A program made the position numbers and the translations under genes. Positions 10,061 through 19,324 of a DNA stretch of 26,084 nt are shown here, piece after piece. The stretch covers positions 1-26,084 of the forward strand of contig KZ992620.1 of the NCBI GenBank assembly GCA_003614735.1, read 5' to 3'. The DNA comes from Thamnocephalis sphaerospora (Eukaryota > Zoopagomycota > Zoopagomycetes > Zoopagales > Sigmoideomycetaceae). Position 1 is the first letter of the stretch. Each line of letters starts with the position of its first letter. The notes beneath the pieces were generated by a model. The model ran no database searches, had not been told where the DNA came from, and saw only the letters and a list, made by a program, of their open reading frames with translations.

Positions 10061-11336
10061 ATGAACATTCTGCCACACAAAAGGCAAGTCTCATCAAAGC
10101 GTAAGACTATTCAGGTCCAGCTGACGCTTACTACTTTGGCATATGTAGCTGGCACGTGTATAGCGCCAAGAATCGCGAGCGTGTGCGCCAAGACGAGGAG
10201 CGTGCGCGTAGTCGTGAAGAAGAGCGTGAAGAGCGTGCTCAAATAGCGGTATGGCGGAACTGCTGCCGTGCTGTCTTGAAATGCACAGCTCACACAGGCT
10301 TAGCCGTTATAGGAGCGGGAGCACAGACTATCGTTGCTACGTGCGAGAGCAACAGCGAAACAGGGGCAGCCCGATGGCAAGGATGAGGCAGCTTCTCCTG
10401 TAAGATCGAGCCACCCTACTGATGGTGTAGACGATGGTCGAAAGCTCTGGATAGCTGGTGTAGAACAGCGTGCAGCAGATGAGAACCGGCAGGATGCAGC
10501 CTTGGAATCAAGGATGCATGATAGGGTAAGCATTGACGAGCCGTGACCAATGCCACAGTTTACTGAGAAATCCTGCTTTAGCGGACGTCCAAGGAGCAAA
10601 TGCGGGAGGAACACGAGCCGAAGCGGCGTATGGTCAATAGGAAAGATTGCTTGGGCAGTCTCGTCGGGAGTGAGTTTGCGGTATGCCGCGCCGACTACAG
10701 CCAGCAGACTTTTGATGGCAATCGACCTATTAGACCGTAGGCCGTGGTACATACATAGCGATGCGGCACCATCAGAAAAGCAAACGAGTCGGCGGAGTCG
10801 ATCAAGGTAGGCTATGTTGGTTGCTATGCTCCTTTATCATCACGCTTACTTTGACTAGCAGTAGGCCTGTCGTAGCGCCAATACTAGAAATAGAGGATCC
10901 GATGACAGCGGTTAATCGATACCAGAAGCGTAAACGTGAAGAGGGGCAGTACTTGCACAAATCTGACGGCAAGTATCGCTCGTCTAGTCACCCACCGCAT
11001 GGAGAAAAGGTGTGTTGCTGCTTTTTGGCAAGTAGACTGCTTCACATGCTCACATGCTCTTCCAAGCCCCTGCAGATGTCAAAGAGTATTGAAGAACTGC
11101 GCCGCGAACGCCGCGAGCGTGAAGAGCGCGAGCGCGCGCGAGTCAACGCATTGCTAGGAACTGATCAGCGCAATGAACGCCGATCCACTAGCTATCACTC
11201 CCAGTACAATCCAGAGCTTACGCGAGATGCACATGGGCAACACCGCGCTGAACGGCACCCACCAGAGCGCCGAGATGGAGCGGTAGAGCGGAGCTCTCAT
11301 CATCGCTCTCATCGCGACGACAGCAAAAGATACTAA
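10061..11336 (+). CDS. LENG1-like protein with CIR N-terminal domain
   Basis: Homologue of human LENG1 (leukocyte receptor cluster member 1), a nuclear protein found in spliceosome preparations. Exons 10061-10083, 10149-10248, 10313-10525, 10582-10673, 10741-10806, 10862-11009 and 11076-11336 give 300 residues (human 264). The N terminus MNILPHKSWHVYSAKNRERV is the CIR N-terminal motif, followed by a highly charged E/R helix. The PWY motif sits in the fifth exon. The C-terminal block SIEELRRERREREERERARV followed by STSYHSQYNPEL matches the LENG1 tail. Intron 1 (10084-10148) needs a GC-AG donor, GCAAGT: only this joins MNILPHK to SWHVY in frame. The donor of intron 4 (GTTTGC, 10674) is the least certain. 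It converges with Ku70, 59 bp between stop codons. Confidence 0.88.
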
Positions 11337-11395
11337 CCGAATGCCACCTGGTCTTTTGCGGTTTATTCAGCACAGCTATCGACATCAAGCCGAAG

Positions 11396-14300
11396 CTAGG
11401 ATGTAAAAAGATGCGATTGAACAGCCTCCAGCAGCTCTGCTTTTTTGGCAGAGGATGCTGAGCGTATGCCAATAGAATTGAGAAAGGCCCTCAGTTGATC
11501 CCGCGTAAGCTGTGCATACAAACGCGATGATAAGCATCAGGAGGAACGTGCCGTCTGTCTCAATAACATACCTTGTTCAACTTGAATTGTGTAATGCGTG
11601 TTGCATTGGCGCACGGGAATATTGGCAATGCGTAAGCGCTGGCAACGTACTTCCAGGCGGACGTATTACTCCTCTTACCTGTCCTTGCGCTGCCATTTCG
11701 GCAACGGTACTATGGCTGATCTCCGAGCGCATCACCTTGCGTCTGTCGGTTTCCTCGGTGTCATCCATTACTTGTTCGCCCGTCTTGCGTTTCTTGTGCT
11801 GTGTGGCGGTAGAGTATACACTAGTCGCTTCACTGTCTGTGGGAAGCCCGGTCATTTCTTTGAATTGCACGGCCAGCTTGCCGATGCGCTGACCAGTGCG
11901 CGTTATTGTCGCGCGTTAGCTTCTACTGTCTATGTCAGCAGCAGTGTTGCTGTCGTCCTACCTACCCTGGCAATTGTATCGGTCTTGGGCAGTGTTGAGT
12001 CGTGTAACGTCTCGACAGACTCACGTTCTAGCGCAATGGCCTGAAGAAACTCGTGATGCTTGCGCAGCACTATTGGGGCCGCCGGTACATAAGTCTCTGC
12101 TCCTAACCAAGCTCGGCACAAGCTGTTTACCTGGGTTTTCGTAATTTTCGGGCTGGAATCCGTTCTTCATCGTCAGACTGCCAATTATCTTCTTTGCCAA
12201 GTCGACTTCTTCCTCCAACGCTATTTGTACACGACACTGCATCAGCGTCGCAATTTTGTTTTGCTGGTTGGCGTTGCTCTTACGTTGCGGTGCCTGATCA
12301 ACTGGAATGTGGCGGATGTCATCGCTGAACGGCAGAATTACCATATGGAGGCCTGGCGGCACCACCTGTCCATCTTGCCCGGTGATCTCAAGCTTTTGGC
12401 GGTGATCATTAGCATTCAATGCCATTGCGACTGCTACATTACGGCGAGTCACACCTGCGGTATTAACGCAACCAGCCGCGGTCCAGTGTGTTTTCGTCCA
12501 ATGTATCGTGCGATAGCGACCTTTTCTTTGGATGCAAGTACCTCGAGTAGTGCGGTAAACACTGCGGTGCTCCCTTCGTAGGCCTGGGTATGAAAACGCA
12601 ATCGTGGGTATGCCGCATTCTACAGAGCTGTGTGCAGCGCTATCGTACCGTCTCGTCCGGATACAGGAAAAAGACGTGTGTTACATTGTGATGCCGTTTT
12701 AGCACACTGCGTGGCTTGAAACCAAGAATGCGGATGCCTTGGCACCACCGGTAAGCATTGGGTCAATCGCGTGCGCCATCGTGCCAGATCCTCACTCACC
12801 AGGGTCACCAAGATCTTTCATTTCCGCCATTTCCTCAGCAGTAAATTGCACCTACAAACAGGGCGTGGCTGTTGGTTTTGCTGCAATGCTATTCTTGCAT
12901 GCTCACAAGCATCGTACCTTTACTCCGCCAAAGTTGAAGTAGTATTGAACATCTTTTCTGTTCACTGGCGTGTTGCTCATCTATGTGCAACTGTGTTAGC
13001 AACTTATAGTCCCTACCAGCATCCGCAAACACGTACCGCAGCCACCAGCTCAATCTTTGGCTTGGCCACACGGGTTGTCTCACCACGCATGTAGACTAGC
13101 TCGTATTTCGGTTTCTTGCGCTCCAGGACAAGATTATACCTGAGTGTACACGGTCAGTCGTTGCCCTTCAGCTGCTCCCTTGTGCGCGATGAGGCACCTA
13201 CATGCGGACGCCTATGCGCAAATTGTCGGATAGGTCCAGCGGAAGACGTGCCCGAATGCGCTTTTTCATTTCTCGACGGCGGACTCTTGTCAAGAGCTCT
13301 TCGTAGCGCGTGGAGACAGCCATTTCCTGCCAGGCCAGCTCGTCCTCTTCCTCCTTCTCTTCCTCCTCTTCATTGCTCTCATCCTTGCTCTCATCGTCTT
13401 TGCCCTGAATCTTTTTACGGTCACCACACAGATTCTCCAGCATTACACTCTGGGGTACGTATGTAGCATGATTCACGGTAAGTGCTGTTGCCAAGCCGGT
13501 GGATGCAGGGCAGTGCACCGTCTACCTTGTAAAAGCGCTCAAAATCAAAGTGCTGACCAGGCGGATCAAAGGGGAACAGCTCAATGCGAATGCCGAGATC
13601 GCGTAGATCCTGTGAGGCACGGCAAAGTACGCCTTAGTCTACTTTGTTGGCTGGCGTCGCCCAATGGCACCATCGTCTACCTTTGCGCGCGTTTTCGCCG
13701 CCCTTTGCAATGCCAGACTAGCACCATTTGGGTTGTCATTGCTGGTGATCATGAATATACGCTTGGCGCCTAGCTTTTGCGGACTGCTACTTGCGTAAGC
13801 GGCAGGCTAGTAGGTCATGTGCACACCGGGCCAGATTACTTGCCATGCAGCAAACACATTGTGGCACATCCACAGCACATCGCCCAGCGCCACATCGTCC
13901 ACTGGAGCCCCGACGAGGTGCTCTAGCTTATCTGGGTCTGCCGTATACACAAACTATCCATCAGCGCTTGTTTGCCGTGATCAGGCGCTGATGTACACTT
14001 ACAAGTCTTCAAGTCTTCAAGCGCGAGCACACGCGGAACATCCGTAACATCCAGATCCTGCAAAAGATAGATATGCCTAAAGTCACTGCTGTTATGTTGC
14101 TTTGTCTATACCGTATACGTGAACGAGTAGAGGCGTCAACGGTAGCCATCCAGGGCTCACATGCGCACAGTGTGACATACCGTTCCATACAAAAGAACGC
14201 CGACCAGGTCTTCCTCGCTACTAACAAGCTTATTCAGCAGTACGGTACCTGCACAGCGGAGGGCGCAGTGCAGCGGACTCTCGCCCTGCTTTCCAGGCTC

Positions 14301-14497
14301 TCGCATGGCGGTAGACGCGTCAATGACGAAAAGAATACCATTCTTGACCGGCTGCTCTGCCTGGTGGATTGGTTCAGTAAGCGCAGCTGCAGTGCTGGGC
14401 ATCTCACGCGTGCGTACTAGCCTACCTGCCGCTCGTCAGCAAGCGCCGCCTCCTCCTCCTCTTCCTCGTCGTAGTTGAATGACCACGGTTCGGCCAT
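11396..14497 (-). CDS. KU70: Ku70 subunit of the Ku DNA-end-binding heterodimer
   Basis: With Ku80 it binds broken DNA ends for non-homologous end joining and acts at telomeres. Exons: 14497-14426, 14360-14181, 14057-14003, 13937-13844, 13786-13681, 13609-13526, 13449-13202, 13139-13037, 12980-12918, 12851-12800, 12737-12649, 12583-12455, 12386-12284 (or starting at 12392), 12220-12131, 12069-11966, 11888-11679, 11580-11572, 11509-11396; about 634 residues (human 609). Landmarks: acidic N-terminal tail, vWA strand NGILFVIDASTAM, GDVLWMCHNVF, KRIFMITSNDNP, DLRDLGIRIELFPFDPPG, the Ku core MKDLGDPGIRILGFKPRSVL, FFLYPDET, PRLVALIPQ, PPGLHMVILPFSDDIR, FQPENYENPVL, and a C-terminal SAP domain LTRDQLRAFLNSIGIRSAS. 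Intron 13787-13843 is GC-AG and exon 17 is 9 nt. Ku80 is not in the window. Confidence 0.93.
11572..11580 (-). other. 9-nt microexon of Ku70
   Basis: Three codons (LNK) between introns 11581-11678 (GTAAGA..TTCAAG) and 11510-11571 (GTATGT..GCACAG), all in phase 0. With it the protein reads AAQGQ-LNK-LTRDQLRAF, matching the spacing of other Ku70 SAP linkers (human SKGTLGKFTVPMLKEA). Skipping it keeps frame but removes the three linker residues. Confidence 0.65.
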
Positions 14498-14608
14498 AGC
14501 ACAGAGCGTTGCAGGTGACGCAAGGATGCAATACAAAGAAACAGGTAAACAGCGGTTGGAGCCGAGTGTGTGCGCTGCTCGCTCGTGTTTTATATATCTG
14601 TGTAATCA

Positions 14609-15189
14609 CTACACGACTGCTTCGGCCTTCTCCAGACGCGGCATCAAAGACGCGGCAGCCTGCTGTCGCTGCTGCTTTGCAAGCTTCTGATCAAGCTTCA
14701 GCTTGCGCTTCGCCTCCTGGTCTTCCAGCTTTTTCTGCAGCACGCGCTTCAAACGCACGCCGGCCTCACTGTTGAGCTTCTCCTCACGCGTTTTGAGCAG
14801 ATAGTTGTCCAGGCCGCCCTTCTTGTCAATGGTACGCAACGCCGCCGTGGTCACCTTGAGCTGCACCATGGAGCCGAGAATCTCCGAGTAGAGCCGCTTG
14901 CGCTGCACGTTCGGCAGCCATATCCTGGCATAAAAGCAGCCCCAGGTACAATCGGGCACAGCGTAAGCGGCGCTAGAGCTGAATCGCGCATGCCCATACC
15001 CTGCTGAATGCGGCGACTGCGCACGGCACAGTCTTCAACGGTCAGGGCCGGCGCGACTTACCGACGCGTCTTCTTCAGCGAGAACGGCTTGTTGTTGCCA
15101 AATTGAATGTGCTTTCCGGCAAACAAGCCACGCTGCGCGCGCTTGAACGTATTCACCGCCTTTTCCCGGAGAACGCTGGTCGGCTGCAT
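14609..15189 (-). CDS. Mitochondrial ribosomal protein bL28m
   Basis: Large-subunit mitoribosome protein of the bL28 family (yeast Mrpl24). Exons 15189-15062 and 14924-14609 give 147 residues; the 137-nt intron (14925-15061) is the longest traced in the window. The N-terminal motif RAQRGLFAGKHIQFGNNKPF, followed by SLKKTRRIWLPNVQRKRLYS, is the conserved bL28 core. VQLKVTTAALRTIDKKGGLD follows, then a charged coiled C-terminal extension (KLEDQEAKRKLKLDQKL). The ATG at 15189 leaves a short basic N terminus suited to mitochondrial import. It lies tandem with and upstream of Ku70 (111 bp from this stop to the Ku70 start cod on the same strand order bL28m then Ku70) and divergent from EMC7 across 187 bp. 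Confidence 0.93.
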
Positions 15190-15376
15190 GGTGATTCGAC
15201 GAGAATGCGGGACGATCTGCTCCACGGGTGAAGAGTAAAAGTGAAATCAACCGACCGGAAGCGTGAGGCTGGCCGCCGTCCTCACCACTACTGTCCTGCC
15301 AACAACGTCCCTTGTCACCGCCGGGTGGCCACGCCTTTTACTCGCTGATAGTACCTTTTACCTGTGTTTATCCTTC
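15190..15376. promoter_or_regulatory. Divergent bL28m/EMC7 intergenic promoter region
   Basis: 187 bp between two opposed start codons. No TATA box or known factor site was recognised. Promoter function is inferred from gene arrangement only. Confidence 0.5.
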
Positions 15377-16435
15377 ATGATGCTACATTTGGCACGACGG
15401 TAGGCTGTCCGAGTGCCTGTACGTACCACTTGCAGCCGGACTGACGAGGCGATCTGTGCAATGTTACAGCCTGCTATGCGTGGTAGCGCCGGCTGTACTG
15501 GCCCTTGGACTGGCATGTGCTGTTGCTGCTAACGCGGACGTGCGCGGTGCCATAGTGCAGGAGCATGTGGCGTTTGGTGGGTAGCCGAGCAGCGAGATGG
15601 TCCATGCGCATCTTAGAGTGCACGGGCTGACGCACCGCTTACGGCGCTGGCAGACCCGGCCCTGTTGACGCCCGACACGAGAGTCGTGCTGGATAACGGT
15701 CGTTACACTGGCCATCTTCGCCAGGACGGCGGCTTTATCATGTAGGTGTCTGCGCTACTGCCTGCATTACAGTTGTTCTTGCTTGGCTGAACGTCGCGCG
15801 CATGTGTGTGTGTGTGCGTGTGTCTAGTCCTGGCGTGCCAGATGGCGATTATCTGCTGGAGGTCTGGACAGCCAATATGGAGTTTCCAAAGGTAACCGCA
15901 GCTGGATGATGATCAGCAGCTGCAGTGTGCTCACGGCAGCTACGTGATCGGCCTAGGTCAAACTGTCCATTGAGAATGGCGCGGTGCAGGCGACCGTGTC
16001 TGCTACCGGCGCCGAATGGGGCTCTCCAGGAGCTGGATTGCCGTATCCACTAACGCTGTCGCCGCTTGCGCAGCGCGAGTTCTTTGCGGTGGGCACGATC
16101 GCTACTGCATTGCCGACTGTCGCAGCACTGACGCTTCTGTCGCCCGCAGAAACGCGAAGGCTTCAATATCATGAGCCTGTTTGCGAATCCGTACATGCTG
16201 ATGATGGGCTTTAGCGTCATTATGCTGGTGGTCATGCCAAAGATGATGAAGAATATGGGTAAGCACTCACACCTGCTGAGCCATGTTGCCGGCACTGCCA
16301 CAGCTGATCTTGTCGACCGCAGACCCCGAGGCGCTGCAGGAGATGCAGCAGAACCAGGCGGATCTTCACAACAGCATCAGCAATGTGCCGGATATTTCGC
16401 AGAAGCTGGCCAACTTTTTCTCGCCAAAGGAGTAG
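15377..16435 (+). CDS. EMC7: ER membrane protein complex subunit 7
   Basis: Subunit of the EMC insertase, with a lumenal beta-sandwich domain and one membrane anchor. Exons 15377-15399, 15470-15576, 15654-15741, 15828-15891, 15957-16088, 16150-16258 and 16323-16435 give 211 residues (human 242). It starts with a signal peptide (MMLHLARRLLCVVAPAVLAL). The lumenal domain shows VVLDNGRYTGHLRQDGGFI and GVPDGDYLLEVW. The membrane segment follows the family motif KREGFNIMSLFANPYMLMM and ends VVMPKMMKNMDPEALQEM, as in human EMC7. Intron 3 (15742-15827) carries a GT repeat up to its acceptor. The next gene, in the same orientation 245 bp on, is Sec61 gamma. Confidence 0.93.
15803..15823. repeat. (TG)n microsatellite inside EMC7 intron 3
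   Basis: A slightly interrupted TG run ending four bases before the TAG acceptor, occupying the place of the usual pyrimidine tract. Confidence 0.9.
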
Positions 16436-16680
16436 GCCCATTGTATTTGCGTGATTAAACCTGGCTGTTGATGGTGTAGCGCGCTGTGATTGGTCAGAAT
16501 TCTTGAGACCGGCGCGTGCCTTGAAAGACGCTCCACGCTCCCCGCGACCGCTTTGCTGCTCTTCTTGTTCCTCAATCCCATTGCCTCTGTCTTCGTCCTT
16601 TCCGCTGTCCGGGCACTGTTTCTGCCCGCGCCACCCACCTGCTTTTTGCATCGCCCATCCACCGTTGCACTACTACAATC

Positions 16681-17143
16681 ATGCCCGAGCAAGCCGAGTC
16701 TATTCTGGACGAGCCGCGCCAGTTCATCAAGGAAAGCCAGCTGCTGCTGAATCGGTGCACCAAGCCCGATCGGAAAGGTGCGCAGCAGACGCCATACCGG
16801 GCATTTGCCCGGTGTATCCGCGCTCGTGTGTTATTTCTTGTACTTACCCGCTAGCACAGAGTACATCAAGGTCGCGCAGGCCGTGTCAATGGGCTTTTTC
16901 GTCATGGGCTTCATTGGCTTCTTTGTCAAGGTGAGCGCGGCCGGTGACGTTGATCTACCTGGCTCTATCTGACAAGTGCTGACGATGGCGACGGTTTATG
17001 CGCGCTTTCCACGGTATAGCTCATCCATATTCCCATCAACAACATCATTGTGTACGTAGAACGCGCTGGTTTGACTACTGCGACGATGGCTAGTGCTAAC
17101 GGTGTATGCTGTGCGTCAATCTCCTTTTAGCGGTGGTGCATAA
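16681..17143 (+). CDS. SSS1: Sec61 gamma subunit of the protein translocon (SSS1)
   Basis: Small tail-anchored subunit of the Sec61 channel. Exons 16681-16777, 16860-16930, 17020-17051 and 17131-17143 give 70 residues, typical for the family. The sequence is diagnostic: EPRQFIKESQLLLNRCTKPD, then EYIKVAQAVSMGFFVMGFIG, FFVKLIHIPINNIIV and GGA at the C terminus. The last exon holds only four codons including the stop. It sits directly downstream of EMC7, another ER membrane-insertion component, and converges with the Gti1/Pac2 gene. Confidence 0.97.
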
Positions 17144-17653
17144 GTCGCGAGTGAGCGCAGGTCATCCTCTGCGGTTATGATGGCAGCGATGCAGTTTGCT
17201 GGCATTGTCGCGCGTATTCGTTTTCTTGCCAACCAACAGTGATAGTGTGCTTTTCTGGGTTTATGAATCAAGAATTTCCGTTTAACCAGATTACTCTGCT
17301 GTGCAGAGAGCATGTGCACGTCGTCGTGGTGTTCGTGTGCGTCGCCACATGATGACAGGATGCATAGCCGGGTGTGATCGGCAGCATGGATGGCTGGGCA
17401 CATGGGCTAGCGCAGAGTAAGCTTATCTATTGATACCTTGGCAAAAGCACAGGTGTAAAGGCACAGGTGTACTGTAAAAGTGTGCTTGCGCAAATGTCAG
17501 AGAAAAGGCAGCTAGCGTGCATGCATCGAACGCAGTTGAGAGTGAGATACATTGAGCAAAGTGGAAAATAAAGGGACACTAGAGCACAAGCAGGCAAAAG
17601 AGCAGCAGTCATGGGCAGAGAGTACCAAGTGCATGGTCAGACAGCGTCGCATT
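17144..17653. other. Convergent intergenic stretch
   Basis: Between the stop codons of Sec61 gamma and the Gti1/Pac2 gene. I see no gene; it presumably holds both 3' untranslated regions. A 95-codon minus-strand frame (17403-17116) has no recognisable motif and overlaps the last Sec61 gamma exon. Confidence 0.5.
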
Positions 17654-19324
17654 TTAAAGACTGAGATGGGCACTGAGCGCATTCACCAGCCGCTTGTCTT
17701 CGTCGTTGCGCGGCTGCCACACATACGCGGAGCGCGACTGGTAGGGGGCGTAACGTACGCTGGCCGACGGCGAGTTGTCACGGCTGCTGCTGTTTCCGCG
17801 CGACCACTCTTGCATGCTGCTCACGGACGGGAGTTCGGCGCGCACGTGGGCGGGCGATGACGGGGCGGAGATCATGGGCAGTTGGCGCCGGAGTAGGCGC
17901 GGTGATGGTGACGGCGACGGCCGTCCATGGGCCGCCATGGTCCGTGGCAGCGAGGCAGCCAGCACCATGGTGGTTGTGGTCGTGGTCGTGGTCGTGGTAG
18001 TGGTTGTGCCGTTGGAATGGGGGCTTGCAAGTGACATGGCCGGCGACAGTGGCAGCGTGGTCATGAACCCGCGGCCTGGCGCAGTGGTACTCTGCGGGCT
18101 GAAGCGCAGCTGCGCCATCGTGCTGGAGGTGGGCGAGTTTTCGGGCGGCGTTAGCGGCGGAGTGCCCGCGGCAACCCATGGCCCTGATACCGTCAGCGGC
18201 GCATGAGAGTGCATGTACTGTTGCTTGTGGCAGAGAGCATGCTCGTACTGCACCATGTGAGAGCGTGACTGGTGAGGACTGCGCGGCGCTTGGGATGGCG
18301 GTGGCAGCAGCGGGATGCGTGGTGACACCGAGCCTGGCGTGTTGGCAGTCGGGTGGCCATGATCCTGTGCCATCATGATTGGCGAACCACCATGCTGCTG
18401 GAGATGGCGGTGCATGTGCTGTTGGAGCGGTGACACGGAGCGTGCTGGCGAAGGTTGAGTGTGCTGTGGCTGCTTGATGTCGAAGCTACTCATGTGGAAA
18501 CGCTCTGGCTTGTCACCGCCCATGCTACCTTGTGGCGCATACGACTGCGACTGCGACTGCAGACTGTGGTGTGTCGCATCGGAGCCCTGGGTCATTTGCT
18601 GCAGTTCAGGGTAGATTTCACGCGGAATCTGCACTTGCTGCAGCCTCGGGTCAAAGCGCGGGCGCGGCAGGGCACCGGATGCCAGATCACTTTCGGAAAA
18701 GTAGGAGATCAAGTGAAGGCGGCGGCCGGAACTGGTCTCAATGGCAATGGTGCGCTTGATAAGGCCACGTGGTTTGAACAGAAGCCGCTTGGTGCCGTAG
18801 CGCGTTGGATTGGGAATGGCGGCAATCAGCGAGGCAGCGCTGGCAGACACGGGAGCGTCGATGCCGCTGCTGGGAAGATGCGCGTAGCCATCTGCTGCTG
18901 CATCGTTGGCGTACGGATCGTCGGGCGAATCGACCTCCATGGCTTCTGTGCGCCGGCAGGAAAGTTCGCGGTAGACCAGGAAGCGGCCGCGGATGCGCGA
19001 AGGTGACCAAAGGCGGCCGTCGGTCCAGCGGCGTACGTCCGACTCTTCTTCGTCCCACACGTACACCGATCCGGACCGTAGCCAGCGGCGCTCCCGCTCG
19101 TTGAGACGCCGGTGCACGCGTGGCAGCTGGCCAAGACGGCAGCTTTCAAAAACAAGCAGTGCGTCCTGCACCGTCTCGATGTAGCCAAAGTAGGTTTCCA
19201 TGCCGCGGAACGGCGCTTGGTTGTCCTCGCCAACGTCGGGCATACGGCCCGCAATCGTGCACGAGCGACTGGCCTCCATGGCGACGCTGCTGCTGTCGAT
19301 CATCGGGATATCGGCAAAGCTCAT
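17654..19324 (-). CDS. Gti1/Pac2 family (WOPR-domain) transcriptional regulator
   Basis: Fungal-specific DNA-binding regulator of the family that includes Wor1, Ryp1, Gti1 and Pac2, controlling morphological switching, sporulation or nutrient responses. A single uninterrupted exon of 556 codons, in contrast to the intron-rich neighbours. WOPRa covers about residues 42-121 (METYFGYIETVQDALLVFES, SGSVYVWDEEESDVRRWTDG, LWSPSRIRGRFLVYREL). WOPRb covers about 179-242 (FKPRGLIKRTIAIET, LHLISYFSESD, LPRPRFDPRL, IPREIYPEL). The remaining half is Q/H/S/P-rich and looks disordered, with 13 consecutive threonines. ATG 19324 is in frame shortly before the conserved region, and a TGA or intron is not needed to reach it. 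Upstream lies a long non-coding stretch. Confidence 0.95.
   Translation of the reverse strand: MSFADIPMIDSSSVAMEASRSCTIAGRMPDVGEDNQAPFRGMETYFGYIETVQDALLVFESCRLGQLPRVHRRLNERERRWLRSGSVYVWDEEESDVRRWTDGRLWSPSRIRGRFLVYRELSCRRTEAMEVDSPDDPYANDAAADGYAHLPSSGIDAPVSASAASLIAAIPNPTRYGTKRLLFKPRGLIKRTIAIETSSGRRLHLISYFSESDLASGALPRPRFDPRLQQVQIPREIYPELQQMTQGSDATHHSLQSQSQSYAPQGSMGGDKPERFHMSSFDIKQPQHTQPSPARSVSPLQQHMHRHLQQHGGSPIMMAQDHGHPTANTPGSVSPRIPLLPPPSQAPRSPHQSRSHMVQYEHALCHKQQYMHSHAPLTVSGPWVAAGTPPLTPPENSPTSSTMAQLRFSPQSTTAPGRGFMTTLPLSPAMSLASPHSNGTTTTTTTTTTTTTMVLAASLPRTMAAHGRPSPSPSPRLLRRQLPMISAPSSPAHVRAELPSVSSMQEWSRGNSSSRDNSPSASVRYAPYQSRSAYVWQPRNDEDKRLVNALSAHLSL
17969..18007. repeat. Threonine homopolymer repeat in the Gti1/Pac2 gene
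   Basis: Thirteen consecutive Thr codons (mixed ACC, ACG, ACA and ACT) on the minus strand. The mixed codon use makes it less slippery than a pure triplet repeat. Confidence 0.9.

Noticed and set aside
4967-12283. Four introns of length 3n without in-frame stops (4967-5032, 5292-5363, 11010-11075, 12221-12283)
   Set aside because: They looked like coding insertions or retained introns, but with about 66 short introns several such cases are expected by chance, and family alignment supports removing them.
15333-15341. GCCTTTTAC, the invariant loop of U5 snRNA
   Set aside because: The flanks do not pair into the U5 stem and no Sm site follows; it sits in the bL28m/EMC7 promoter and is probably chance.
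17775-18206. Plus-strand frame with a long valine run
   Set aside because: Antisense of the threonine repeat in the Gti1/Pac2 gene.
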